Assembly (NCBI GenBank): GCA_938003875.1
Contig: CALKWO010000172.1
Coordinates: forward strand, 1-41,382
DNA length: 41,382 nt
Reading direction: 5' to 3'
Origin: an uncultured bacterium
GTDB taxonomy: Bacteria > Planctomycetota > Uabimicrobiia > Uabimicrobiales > JABWCH01
The position numbers were made by a program, and so were the translations under genes. The notes below the pieces were generated by a model, which saw only the letters and a program-made list of their open reading frames with translations, had not been told where the DNA came from and did no database searches. Below are positions 23,041 to 31,652 of the stretch, in pieces; within the stretch, counting starts at the first letter, position 1, and the number at the start of each line of letters is the position of its first letter.

Positions 23041-23835
23041 ATGCTAAAACCAGGGATAGTTTTCACAATCCTCTTGGTATTGGGATTTGTTTTTTTTGCA
23101 ATGCCTCTTTCTGCCCAGGAAAAAGAACAGCCTCTTCAAAAACAGCCGCAACAGCCGCCTATTCTGGAAAGGCTGGAAAAACTGGAAAAAGAGTTAGCCC
23201 GCCTGCAAGCAAACCAGGTTCCGGTAGGGACGATTTTAGCTTACTACGGGACAATAGCACCGGAAGGATGGCTGTTGTGCAATGGAAAAGATATTCCTGA
23301 AAATAAAGTGCAGGAGTGTCAGAAACTTATCAAGCATCTTGAGAAAGTGAAATTTTTGAAAGAAGGAGAAAAGCCCAGAGTGCCGGATTTAAGCGGCAGA
23401 TTTCTCAAGGGGTTGGAGCAGGATAAAGTAGGAGAAACGGGAGGAGGCATAACGATTGGCGACCATATTTTGGGCATAGCAAATTTGCCAAAACATGAGC
23501 ATAATATAAAACATAGCCATAAGTTAGGACAAGATCATCGTTATATGATGTTTGTGACGGGTGATGGTCGGGTTCGTAACACATTTTGTGATATGAGGTG
23601 CCCAAAGCCGGAGTGCCTACAGAAGCCCCCCAATGAGCCGCGTTTTTTCCCTATAGAGTATGACTGGGGTACAGGCAACTGGGTAAAGAATTTTTATATG
23701 GATATAGACCACACCCATAATGACACAGACTCAGCAATTTCGGGCTCTGCTGGTGAAAAAGATCCTAAGCTTCCTCACTCAGTCAGTGAAAGCCGTCCTC
23801 CCTATATGACGGTGAACTACATCATCAAATATTGA
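23041..23835 (+). CDS. Secreted phage-tail-collar-domain protein
   Basis: This 264-aa protein has an N-terminal signal peptide (hydrophobic residues 6-23, cleavage likely after LSA). A Gln/Leu-rich coiled coil (ILERLEKLEKELARLQ) follows, then a collar domain: VPVGTILAYYG, APEGWLLCNG, VPDLSGRFLKG near 120, GD..GIANLPKHEH near 142-156 and PPYMTVNYIIKY at the end. Collar domains occur in phage tail fibres and in bacterial exported proteins. With a signal peptide and no other tail genes nearby, a surface or secreted protein is more likely than a virion part. AAAGGA lies upstream, and the GTA-repeat promoter may switch it. Confidence 0.8.
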   Translation: MLKPGIVFTILLVLGFVFFAMPLSAQEKEQPLQKQPQQPPILERLEKLEKELARLQANQVPVGTILAYYGTIAPEGWLLCNGKDIPENKVQECQKLIKHLEKVKFLKEGEKPRVPDLSGRFLKGLEQDKVGETGGGITIGDHILGIANLPKHEHNIKHSHKLGQDHRYMMFVTGDGRVRNTFCDMRCPKPECLQKPPNEPRFFPIEYDWGTGNWVKNFYMDIDHTHNDTDSAISGSAGEKDPKLPHSVSESRPPYMTVNYIIKY

Positions 23836-23855
23836 TAGCCCTATCTATTGTGGCG

Positions 23856-23934
23856 CAGGGCGAAGCGTTGGTTAGCATAGAATCCTTTTCCCATTCTCTG
23901 TCCATCATGCCCATGCTTCGCCCCTGTTTTAATT
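23856..23934 (+). terminator. Large stem-loop with T-run after the collar gene
   Basis: CAGGGCGAAGC (23856-23866) pairs with GCTTCGCCCCTG (23915-23926) with one bulge, followed by TTTTAATTTT. The 48-nt loop is long for a terminator. The remainder of the stretch 23836-24057 shows nothing else. Confidence 0.55.
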
Positions 23935-24057
23935 TTGCACTTCCGCCAGTGCAGTCGAGGGAGAAGCCAGAGTGTTTTCCTGGGAGGCAGGAGCTAAATC
24001 GTCCACGTACTGCTCTTTTATGCTCCTTGCCTAATTTTTAGCTTCGCTTTTTCGCTT

Positions 24058-24462
24058 TCAGTGCGGTAATGACTTGAATAGCTTCTGAAAATCCGAGGCT
24101 GCAACCCCAAATCGAGTAAGCTCATTCTCTAGTTCCTGGCTGTCCATCTCACTGTAATGGCGCGGAAACCGCAATAATGGGAGTCGCTGTAACTGTTCGA
24201 CAAGAGCATCGTATTGTTGCGCCTTCCAAATCAGAGCATCCATCTCCTTGTCTTCATCCAGAAACCAGGAAACCGGGCGTTTTGTGATACGGGCGATTTT
24301 CTGAAGCTTTCGGTAGGGGGATTTTTGGCCGATTTCGATTCTGTATAGGCAGAGCCGGTCCCTATAGCCGAGTTTTTGGCTCATGGCTTCTTGAGCAAGA
24401 CCAATCTCCTCGCGGGCGAGTTTTACTTTCTCTCCAATTCTTTTATAGGGCAATTTTTGCAT
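24058..24462 (-). CDS. XRE-family helix-turn-helix regulator
   Basis: This 134-aa protein has a Cro/C1-type HTH at residues 6-62 (IGEKVKLAREEIGLAQEAMSQKLGY ... LQKIARITKRPVSWFLDE). A C-terminal helical region of about 70 residues may mediate dimerisation. It is transcribed divergently from the 24706 HTH gene and the DNA-transfer operon. By position it is a candidate repressor of that operon, binding in 24463-24705. This is the usual cI/cro-like arrangement of mobile elements. Confidence 0.78.
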   Translation of the reverse strand: MQKLPYKRIGEKVKLAREEIGLAQEAMSQKLGYRDRLCLYRIEIGQKSPYRKLQKIARITKRPVSWFLDEDKEMDALIWKAQQYDALVEQLQRLPLLRFPRHYSEMDSQELENELTRFGVAASDFQKLFKSLPH

Positions 24463-24705
24463 TGGTTTGTGGTATTATTGTGATTCTATAGTCCAAAATA
24501 GCAAAATCTGCATTCAGAAAAGCAGAAGCAGAGGATTGTGTTTGTGTTTTGATAGCGTTTTCTTTGCGTTTCCGTAAAGTTTGTGCAAAAAGTTTAGCGG
24601 TGAAGCCTTAGAAAGTCAAGAGAAAAGAGTTGCGGGAAAGAAAGGAACACATTATCATCTCGTTTGTGTATACTTTTAGATCACCCTCATGTTACCTTTT
24701 TGTAT
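24463..24705. promoter_or_regulatory. Divergent control region of the transfer operon
   Basis: This 243-nt gene-free stretch separates two divergent HTH genes. TTGTG words recur at its left end (near 24465 and 24478) and GTTTGTG words further on, but I could not define a clear palindromic operator or a consensus promoter. TTACCT at 24692-24697 lies 8 nt before the plus-strand start. Confidence 0.4.
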
Positions 24706-24927
24706 ATGTGGAAAATCCAAAACCATGTACGGTATTATCGCGAGCGAAATAGCTTGACGCAAGAATGGCTTGCTGAAGTGTCTCGTGTCCACAAAGTAAC
24801 GATCTCCAATATTGAAACCAATAAGATCGTGCGTCCTCATCCAAGTACCCGTCAAAAGCTGGCGAAAGCCATGAATATCAAAGTATGCCAGTTATTCACT
24901 CCTGTCAGAGTAAGCCCTACTCGTTAG
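24706..24927 (+). CDS. Small XRE-type HTH protein, Cro-like
   Basis: This 73-aa protein consists almost wholly of a Cro/C1 HTH (IQNHVRYYRERNSLTQEWLAE ... HKVTISNIETNKIVRPHPST ... KLAKAMNIKVCQLFTP). The start at 24706 was chosen because TTACCT lies 8 nt upstream; the frame is open from 24664. It is the first gene of the apparent operon running to 29000 or beyond, and with the divergent 24058-24462 regulator probably forms a two-repressor switch. Confidence 0.75.
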   Translation: MWKIQNHVRYYRERNSLTQEWLAEVSRVHKVTISNIETNKIVRPHPSTRQKLAKAMNIKVCQLFTPVRVSPTR

Positions 24928-24944
24928 TTTTTCTTAAAATCTTT

Positions 24945-25751
24945 ATGCCTTCTCAAAATACTGAAATTTCGGTGCCTTGCATGGAATGTAAGGACATGGG
25001 TGTTCTCCCTGATACTATCTACTATCCATTTTGTGGGCTTGTTGGCCCCAAATATTGTGATTGCAAGGCAGGGGAAGGAGCGTTTCGTGAATGGTGCCGG
25101 AGTGCGGCTGTGTGCCATGCCTTGCAAGAGAAACGACGGGTCGAGATCAAGCGAGCAATGGAGTTTTCCCAGATACCGAAACATTGGTGGAAAAAGACGA
25201 TGCTTTCTTTTGAGGGGCAGGAGGAAATAAAACTTGCTGTCAACCGCTACTTAGATTGCTTCCAGAAAATGCAAGAAGCTGGTTGCGGTATGTATCTTTG
25301 GTCAGAAGGCTCAGGGCGAGGCAAAACCCATCTCTTGAGTGCGGTTTGCCAGGAGATCATTCGGAGATATGCGGTATCCTGCATTTTTATGACAGAAGAG
25401 CATATCTTCCGCAAAATCCGTGAATCTTTCGATGATCCAGGCATTGGCGAAGAGGCCAGGATCAGGCAATTTCTCACGATTCCCTGCCTCTTTATTGACG
25501 ATTTCGGTGCTACCAAAACGACTGCATGGAAAAACGAGATGATGACTGCCATCCTGGATTACCGTTTGAATCATGCCCTTCCTACCTTCTTCACGTCGAA
25601 TTTTTCTCTCCCAAGCTATGAATCGAGCCTGCAAAGCTCGTCTGTAGCCAGGCCGGGCAGGATTACATCCCGCATATACGAAATGTGCCGTGGGTTTATC
25701 CTTGAGGTCAAAGGCGAGGATTTTCGCAGAAAATTGGCTACGCCTCTTTAA
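24945..25751 (+). CDS. DnaC/IstB-like AAA+ helicase-loader ATPase
   Basis: The ATG at 24945 gives 268 aa. An N-terminal Cys-rich segment (CMEC, CDC within residues 12-40) may bind zinc. The AAA+ core has Walker A EGSGRGKTH at about 119-127, Walker B CLFIDDFG near 180-187, and TSNFSLPSYE with the sensor Asn near 216. Proteins of this type load replicative helicases or act as recombination ATPases. In an operon with a transfer ATPase and an HTH gene, a role in element replication is the simplest reading. It starts 17 nt after the HTH stop and lies 18 nt before the transfer ATPase gene. Confidence 0.8.
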   Translation: MPSQNTEISVPCMECKDMGVLPDTIYYPFCGLVGPKYCDCKAGEGAFREWCRSAAVCHALQEKRRVEIKRAMEFSQIPKHWWKKTMLSFEGQEEIKLAVNRYLDCFQKMQEAGCGMYLWSEGSGRGKTHLLSAVCQEIIRRYAVSCIFMTEEHIFRKIRESFDDPGIGEEARIRQFLTIPCLFIDDFGATKTTAWKNEMMTAILDYRLNHALPTFFTSNFSLPSYESSLQSSSVARPGRITSRIYEMCRGFILEVKGEDFRRKLATPL

Positions 25752-25769
25752 TTTCCTATTTTTCTCTTT

Positions 25770-28058
25770 ATGCCACGACTGCCTCGACAGGATACCTGTT
25801 TCCTCACGGTGGAATTTGCGCAAACAAGTGAAAGTCTTCCGAGCAAAAGTTCTCCCATCGTGATGGAGCAAATCCTCTCTGCGTTTCATGCTCTTGGCGA
25901 GACGTTTTCCTTCGAGATATGGAGTACCCGCAGAAAGATCGAAATCGCAGTATGGTGCAGGAAAAAGCATAAAAGCCTTGTGACGCATCTTTTCGAGGCT
26001 CACTATCCTGGCGTTAGCATCAAAGAAAGACTGGATAGGGCATCGCTCTTGAAAGCCCCATGCATCTCGCACCTTACCCTCAGTTGCGCTTCGATCTTTC
26101 CGATCCGCAGGTACTCGCAAAACGCAGACATGGTACAGAGAACCTGGAATGAGTCGTGCCAGAATTTCTTTGCCAGTTTGAAGAAGACAGCAGAGTCAGA
26201 AATACGGGCGATCCAGATAGTATGGAAGCCGCTCTCGTTTGTCTGGCGCAAGAAGGGGATGGATACGCTCGCGATCAATGACGCTCTCTCTTCCTGGCTC
26301 ATCTTTCGACGATGTTGGCGGTTCAAAGATGCATTCGTCCGCTTTGTTTACGAAAATTTCTGGCTTCGGATGATATTGCTTCTTTTTATCCGAAGAACGC
26401 CTAGTCATCCCATTACCGAGGCTGACCGCGATAAAGTAGACCATCGGGGGCACGGGCGAGAATCAGCATCGCAGGCAGCGAGAAGCAAGCTTTCTCAGCT
26501 TGGGTTTCTGGTTACGATTCGGCTTGTTTGCGAGGGAAAGCAGGAAGAAAGAGCGATAAGGGAGATATATACGAGTTTCGCACAGTTTACGATTGCTGAA
26601 TTCAACGATTTCAAGATAGGGAAAATTTTACGAAACTTGCGCTATATCCACGAACGGAAGCTCGCGTTTGCATCCACGCTCTCGCTGGAAGAATTGGCTG
26701 GGATCGTGGTGCTGCCTCATGAAGGCGTATCAATTCCTGAGCTTTCCAGGTCGTCCTTTAAAATACTCCCGTCGCTCTTGCCAGAAAGGAAGACAGGGAT
26801 CCTTGTAGGAAGATCGCTCAAACCTAAACGCAAGCCTTTCTCTCTTTCGAAACTTGATCTCAGACGGCATACAGCGATTGTGGGGAAGACCGGGTCTGGG
26901 AAATCTACGTTTTTATTTCATCTCATCACAGGGCTTATCCGAAAAGGAATTGGAGTAGGTCTTCTTGACCCACATGGCGACCTCATAAATGAGGTTCTCG
27001 GAACCATACCAAAAGATCAGGAAGTTGTACTTCTTGACCCGACAGATACGGAGTACCCGATAGCATTCAATGTGCTCAAGTCCTCTCTGGATACAAACCA
27101 GACCATTTCCTCTGTCGTAGATACCTTCCATACTCTGTTTGCTGAAAGTTGGGGGCCAAGAACAGAGTACATTCTGACCCATGCAGTTTCCGCTTTGATA
27201 GATTTCACCGAAGCTTCTATGCTTGCCATCCCCAGAATTCTTCTGGACGCTGAGTATAGAAAAAAATGTGTCAGCAAAATTTCTGACCCTATGCTCCGGG
27301 AGTTCTGGCTTTCAGAGTACCGAGCTATGCCAGCCAGGCTCAGAATCGAGTCTATTGCCCCGATCCTGAACAAGATCAATCGCTTTCTCATGTTTCCCAT
27401 GATGCGAAATATTTTAGGCCAGAGCGAAAATCTCGTGAATCTTCGAGAATGCATGGACAGCTCGAAAATCCTGCTCCTGAACCTGCCCAAAGGCATCATG
27501 GGAGAGGAAAATTCCAGGCTGTTCGGGAATTTTTTTCTCTCTCAGATGAAAATGGCAGCATTCAGCAGGGCAAAGTTAGCACCTCAGGCTCGAAAACGCT
27601 TTGTTCTCGTGATTGATGAGCTTCAACATTTTATAGGAAACAACGGCACGCTGGTAGAGACACTCCTGGCAGAGGGCAGGAAGTATCGAATCAGCCTGGT
27701 ACTTTCCTGCCAGCATCTCTCCCAGCTCGGCGGATTCACGGACGCTTTGTTCGGGAATGTAAACACGCTTGTCACGTATGCCGTCGGACATGAGGATGCC
27801 AAAAAGCTCGTCCCATATTTCCCTGCCCTCACACAAAGGGATATGGTAAATCTTCCGCCCTATTATGGGTATATCCGGCTTCTCCGAAAGCATAAGCCCT
27901 ATACTTTTTCTTTCCATAATATCCAGCCGAAAAGCGGAGAGAACCAGAGTTCCAAAGAATTCGTAAGAGAATGTTCGAGAAAAAAATATGCGAGGCCACG
28001 AGCGGAAGTCGAAGCCGAGATTTCCCATTTTTTCACGTCTAAATTCCCTCTCCCATAA
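25770..28058 (+). CDS. TraG/HerA-type conjugative DNA-transfer ATPase
   Basis: This 762-aa protein has an N-terminal domain of about 350 residues and then a motor ATPase: Walker A VGKTGSGKSTF near 370, LLDPHGDLINEVL near 393-405, YPIAFNVL, FAESWGPRTEYIL, PILNKINRFL and IRNILGQ-like MRNILGQ. Walker B VLVIDELQHF follows near 612-621, then LAEGRKYRISLVLSCQHLSQL. This block order is that of the type IV secretion DNA-binding ATPases common on mobile elements of uncultivated bacteria. It presumably pumps element DNA through a membrane channel. No VirB-type channel genes or relaxase were recognised, so transfer competence is uncertain. Confidence 0.85.
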   Translation: MPRLPRQDTCFLTVEFAQTSESLPSKSSPIVMEQILSAFHALGETFSFEIWSTRRKIEIAVWCRKKHKSLVTHLFEAHYPGVSIKERLDRASLLKAPCISHLTLSCASIFPIRRYSQNADMVQRTWNESCQNFFASLKKTAESEIRAIQIVWKPLSFVWRKKGMDTLAINDALSSWLIFRRCWRFKDAFVRFVYENFWLRMILLLFIRRTPSHPITEADRDKVDHRGHGRESASQAARSKLSQLGFLVTIRLVCEGKQEERAIREIYTSFAQFTIAEFNDFKIGKILRNLRYIHERKLAFASTLSLEELAGIVVLPHEGVSIPELSRSSFKILPSLLPERKTGILVGRSLKPKRKPFSLSKLDLRRHTAIVGKTGSGKSTFLFHLITGLIRKGIGVGLLDPHGDLINEVLGTIPKDQEVVLLDPTDTEYPIAFNVLKSSLDTNQTISSVVDTFHTLFAESWGPRTEYILTHAVSALIDFTEASMLAIPRILLDAEYRKKCVSKISDPMLREFWLSEYRAMPARLRIESIAPILNKINRFLMFPMMRNILGQSENLVNLRECMDSSKILLLNLPKGIMGEENSRLFGNFFLSQMKMAAFSRAKLAPQARKRFVLVIDELQHFIGNNGTLVETLLAEGRKYRISLVLSCQHLSQLGGFTDALFGNVNTLVTYAVGHEDAKKLVPYFPALTQRDMVNLPPYYGYIRLLRKHKPYTFSFHNIQPKSGENQSSKEFVRECSRKKYARPRAEVEAEISHFFTSKFPLP

Positions 28059-28063
28059 AGACT

Positions 28064-28246
28064 ATGAAATACCTTTGTATTTTTATTTTCACCTTGGAAA
28101 GTGGTCAGCAATTCAAGATTGTGAGCCGTTCCATGCAACAGGCAAAGCAGACTCTCAAGAGGCTCACCAGTCATACTCACACCATAACTCATATTGAAAT
28201 CCAAATCCGTATATCCCTTCACCCCAAATCCTATGCAAAATCCTAA
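28064..28246 (+). CDS. Small protein of unknown function
   Basis: This 60-aa frame begins 5 nt after the transfer ATPase stop and overlaps the next gene by 14 nt. It reads MKYLCIFIFTLESGQQFKIV, then SMQQAKQTLKRLTS. The second part resembles SMKQAKKMVRKHLS of the 10384 gene. The tight packing supports it as a real operon member, but its C-terminus may be non-functional overlap. Function is unknown. Confidence 0.4.
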   Translation: MKYLCIFIFTLESGQQFKIVSRSMQQAKQTLKRLTSHTHTITHIEIQIRISLHPKSYAKS

Positions 28247-29000
28247 GCCTTTTCTCACGCCCAACCGTATGGAAATATTGGAACTCTCAGCCTTTACAAT
28301 GACTACAGCGCACATCCTGGTTGCTGGTGGTATTGTCAAGAAAGATATAAAAAACAAACTGCGCTCTGCCCAAAAAATTTTGCGAAATCTGACAAAAGCA
28401 GGCTACCTGGATTTTCATTCCTATCTGACCAAAACAGGAAGGCAAAAATACTATTTCCTCTCTAATGCACAAAGCCCATACCATAAGATTCAGCCAGGGA
28501 TACTCACGCACGATTCCATAACAGCTTTGTTTCTCACTCATCTTTTTCGTTGCTGCACTAAGCGAGGTATCCAGCTTCGGTGGTATCCGCCTTTTTCCAT
28601 AGGAATAAAAGAATCCGATGGCGGAGTTGCTTTGCTGAAAGAGGGAGAGCCGCTTTGTTCCTTGCTTTTGGAAAGTGATATGGGAACACATGATTTTCCT
28701 GAGATACGAGAAAAGCTGGAGCAATATATAGAATGCCTCTCTGGCAAAGAAAACCGTAGGATCGTGTTTTTAACCATGGAAGATAAGCGCAAAGAAGACA
28801 TTCAGAAAATCATAAGCAATTTCCTACAAAAAACATCATCCCTGGAACATGAAAGGAAAATCCTTTGCCTTGCACCTCCCCAATTCCTGCCAGATATGGA
28901 TATTTTATCATTGCTGACAGGGGACGTTCCCGACAAACAGGAAGTGCCTTCCGAAGGTACCTCAAAAAACACAAGCTCAGGCTATGGAACCTCCCTATAA
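28233..29000 (+). CDS. Replication-relaxation family protein
   Basis: The ATG at 28233 gives 255 aa. Residues 10-78 form a winged helix-turn-helix (LTPNRMEILELSAF ... LTKAGYLDFHSYLTKTGRQKYYFL). Residues 140-168 (LLLESDMGT, Glu147-x-Asp149-x-Gly-Thr, then EIREKLEQYIECL) match the acidic strand and following helix of replication-relaxation proteins. Such proteins are usually encoded next to HerA/TraG-like ATPases, as here, and are linked to plasmid DNA relaxation and transfer. It is the last small gene before a 79-nt gap to the 29080 gene. The 1117-2289 protein has the same two-part plan. Confidence 0.7.
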   Translation: MQNPKPFLTPNRMEILELSAFTMTTAHILVAGGIVKKDIKNKLRSAQKILRNLTKAGYLDFHSYLTKTGRQKYYFLSNAQSPYHKIQPGILTHDSITALFLTHLFRCCTKRGIQLRWYPPFSIGIKESDGGVALLKEGEPLCSLLLESDMGTHDFPEIREKLEQYIECLSGKENRRIVFLTMEDKRKEDIQKIISNFLQKTSSLEHERKILCLAPPQFLPDMDILSLLTGDVPDKQEVPSEGTSKNTSSGYGTSL

Positions 29001-29065
29001 TCTCCTAACCAGGTGAAAAATTCGCTCTGGGAACCTCGCTAAAAACAGCACGACAATATACTATT

Positions 29066-29071
29066 TTAACC
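29066..29071 (+). promoter_or_regulatory. Leader hexamer TTAACC 8 nt before ATG
   Basis: TTAACC lies 8 nt before the ATG at 29080 in a G-poor leader without Shine-Dalgarno sequence, as for the genes at 3473-11258. Confidence 0.4.
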
Positions 29072-29079
29072 CCCTTGCT

Positions 29080-30705
29080 ATGAAACACCTAGACCAACCC
29101 TACCAGGAAACCTTGTATAAAGTACCTCAGATCCTTGATATTCCCATCAAAGCACCTCTGGATGTATTTTCAGACGAAAAAAAGGAAGGCACGCTCTTGG
29201 ATTTAGAAGATGTCTCTGAGATGGATTCCCTCTACCTTATCCGCCAGCGAGTGGAAAATCTGAGAGAACAAATTGGGCTTACCTTTGATGAAGTTCTGGA
29301 ACTGCAAAATTTAGAAGGGCTTTTTGTAGGAGATGAAAGGGCTGCACCTTACAATCTGGGAGTGGCAGATAAAAAAGATCAACTCATATCGGCTTTGGAA
29401 ATAAAACGAGATGATCGCTATCATGAAGAAGAGTATAGCGGCGGAGATGTCGAAGACGAGGAAGAATCCGTATGTAGCGTCAATCAATATTACCAGAACC
29501 TCCTTAAAAAAAGCCGATTGAACCTAAAGTCTCTTAAAATACTTACTTCTGATCGAGGGCCAGTACCTTATAGATCAAAAGGGAAAATCAGACCCATGAC
29601 GATTTTCGATCTTTTTCAGACTGCACCGAAAAAATACTCGTTTCCACAGTACCTTGCCTCAACCTGGCAACTTTCTGAAGAAGCCGCGAAGAAACAGTTC
29701 GAAGCCCTTTCCTCCTCAAAGCAGTGGAGTCTCAAAGAGCAATGGGAACAGTATCTCGAAGAACGTAAAGATAAGACTCCCTCGCCGTTCCAACAGGTAC
29801 TCATGTACTGCCATGATCTGGTAATGTCGCCGATCTATGATGAGATGGAGACTTTAGGCGAAGAAAAATACCTTCTGAAACGCGGACATGAACTTAAATT
29901 CACGGACAAGACCGCTATCTTCCTGATTCCACTCTCGGAATTCGAAGGGATACCAGCAAAACACGACGCAGGCCAGGCCAGATATTTGCAGGTTGCCTTC
30001 ACGCTTCCAGAATACGCCCATGAAAAGAAACGATTTTTCAAGAAAGGCGGGAGTATCAAGGAACTTAGCACCTTCCTCGAACGCCTGGGTGTACCACTTT
30101 CGGAGAAACAAACCGGCTTCCTCACGGAGCTTGGGAATCAAAACGTGCTTCGCCTATACAGGGAAGTGCTGGAACTCCCAGATAGGGACGAGATACGGGC
30201 GTATTTCCTCAATATCCGCTCTGGCTATGGAAATTATGGCAAAGGTTCTATCGTCAATTTGATTCGAGACCGTTTGAACAACAACGAAAGTGCGATAGTT
30301 CGCTTCGTAAGCCAGTTCACACACTGGTTTCCGGAATGGATGAGAAAGATTGGCGGAATCGTGATTGAGGAGAGGGAAGGCAAATCTGTTACCATACCCA
30401 AAACATTCCGAATCTCGGTAGACCCGAAACTCCCTGCTGTGTTCCAGCAAGAGCGGATGTTTATGCCGTCTGAAGGCTTGAGTACGCAATTTTCTGATGT
30501 TGTCCCGTGGAAGAAAGCCTTTACCGATGAACTGCGGGCCAGATGGCGACACAATCCCGCCCTATTCCAGAAATACAGTGAAGCGATCCAGGCAGGGAAA
30601 CTCCAATTTTTCTGCTCCTGTAGCGGGAATGGGGTGAAAATACACGGACAACAGTGTCCAGTGCCGGTTTTGGAGAGGGTTTTTGAGAAAATGAAAACTT
30701 CCTAA
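29080..30705 (+). CDS. Large unrecognised protein of the transfer operon
   Basis: This 541-aa soluble protein was not recognised. It has an acidic N-terminal third (EEYSGGDVEDEEESVCS near 125-142). The basic, aromatic middle and C-terminal region includes YRSKGKIRPMTIFDLF near 165-180 and FLNIRSGYGNYGKGSIVNLI near 375-394. Near the end a small Cys cluster (FFCSCSGNGVKIHGQQCPVP) looks metal-binding. It lies between the transfer ATPase region and the recombinase gene that starts 11 nt later, so a role in replication, transfer or recombination of the element is likely by position only. Confidence 0.6.
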   Translation: MKHLDQPYQETLYKVPQILDIPIKAPLDVFSDEKKEGTLLDLEDVSEMDSLYLIRQRVENLREQIGLTFDEVLELQNLEGLFVGDERAAPYNLGVADKKDQLISALEIKRDDRYHEEEYSGGDVEDEEESVCSVNQYYQNLLKKSRLNLKSLKILTSDRGPVPYRSKGKIRPMTIFDLFQTAPKKYSFPQYLASTWQLSEEAAKKQFEALSSSKQWSLKEQWEQYLEERKDKTPSPFQQVLMYCHDLVMSPIYDEMETLGEEKYLLKRGHELKFTDKTAIFLIPLSEFEGIPAKHDAGQARYLQVAFTLPEYAHEKKRFFKKGGSIKELSTFLERLGVPLSEKQTGFLTELGNQNVLRLYREVLELPDRDEIRAYFLNIRSGYGNYGKGSIVNLIRDRLNNNESAIVRFVSQFTHWFPEWMRKIGGIVIEEREGKSVTIPKTFRISVDPKLPAVFQQERMFMPSEGLSTQFSDVVPWKKAFTDELRARWRHNPALFQKYSEAIQAGKLQFFCSCSGNGVKIHGQQCPVPVLERVFEKMKTS

Positions 30706-30716
30706 ATCATCATCTT

Positions 30717-31604
30717 ATGAAAATCTCTGATCTTGACCGGCAATTCAAATACTATGCGCTTTATGAGAAAGGGATAAAAGCGAAAACATATCGAAGCGTC
30801 GTCTCTACTCTCAAGATGTTGTCTGCTTTTGCTAAAAGCGAAAATTTGAATGATCTTACATCAGACATCATAAAGACATTCCTTTACTACGGACGTGTAG
30901 AAAAAGGGTGGAAAGCCAAGACTTTTCGGAACCACTGGCAATATCTGAAAATCTTTTTCGATTGGTGTGTGAAGAACCGGTTCTTCCGTCGGAATCCTGT
31001 GGTAGGCATCGAGAAACCGAAACTGGAAAAATACCTGCCCAGGAGTATTTCGACTCCCGATGCCCAAAAAGTCTTGTTTCATACCATGTGGTATCCCTGG
31101 CACTACGAACTGGAAAAAGTAAGAAATGAAGCTATCATTGCCGCTCTTATGACGACAGGATTAAGATTGCAGGAATTGCTCAATCTGGAGATCAAGGATG
31201 TAAATTTCGAGAATTCGGAAATCACTGTAAATCAGGGAAAAGGCCGAAAAGACCGAATCGTTCCTATTCATTTCAGTTTGTTGCCGATATTGAAAAGATA
31301 TTTTCAGAATCGAAGAGAAGCGGGACGCCCTTCACGCTGGTTTTTTACCGGGGTTCGGTCGGATAAGCAGTTAGCACAGAAAGACATAAGAGTAATTTGT
31401 GGCAAAATAAGCACATCGTCTGGAGTAAAATTCACCCCGCACATGCTTCGCCATACTTTCGCCCGTGAGATGATAGACAAGGATTTCAATCTCTACAAAC
31501 TTAAAGAAATCATGGGCCATGCCGATATTCGAACTACGCAAAGGTATCTGTCCATATCTATGCAGGGTATAAAAAAGAGTTTCGAGCAAGTAAAACTGTT
31601 TTGA
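30717..31604 (+). CDS. XerC/D-type tyrosine recombinase (integrase)
   Basis: This 295-aa protein has an N-terminal SAM-like core-binding domain (about 5-95). The catalytic residues follow: Arg150 in TTGLRLQELLNL, Lys175 in NQGKGRKDR, H242-M-L-R245 with HTFA, His268 in MGHADIRTT and Tyr277 in QRYLSI. The length is typical. It begins 11 nt after the 29080 gene. Directly downstream is the tRNA-fMet-like sequence and then a second related recombinase. It is the best candidate for the integrase that uses that site. Confidence 0.92.
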   Translation: MKISDLDRQFKYYALYEKGIKAKTYRSVVSTLKMLSAFAKSENLNDLTSDIIKTFLYYGRVEKGWKAKTFRNHWQYLKIFFDWCVKNRFFRRNPVVGIEKPKLEKYLPRSISTPDAQKVLFHTMWYPWHYELEKVRNEAIIAALMTTGLRLQELLNLEIKDVNFENSEITVNQGKGRKDRIVPIHFSLLPILKRYFQNRREAGRPSRWFFTGVRSDKQLAQKDIRVICGKISTSSGVKFTPHMLRHTFAREMIDKDFNLYKLKEIMGHADIRTTQRYLSISMQGIKKSFEQVKLF

Positions 31605-31636
31605 CTTTCGCGAAAAAATTAAATAAAGTAAAAGCC

Positions 31637-31652
31637 ACCCGAAGGTTATGGG
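31637..31652 (+). repeat. First copy of a tRNA-fMet segment
   Basis: ACCCGAAGGTTATGGG matches 31741-31756 inside the tRNA-like sequence at 14 of 16 positions. It forms part of the 5' arm of the hairpin at 31639-31674. Confidence 0.55.

Noticed and set aside
23041..23835. Evidence for a prophage tail module
   Set aside because: The collar-domain protein has a signal peptide and no capsid, terminase, portal or other tail genes are in the window.
25311..26120. Minus-strand 269-aa ORF
   Set aside because: It runs antisense through the ends of two genes with Walker motifs and has no start signal; it is a shadow.
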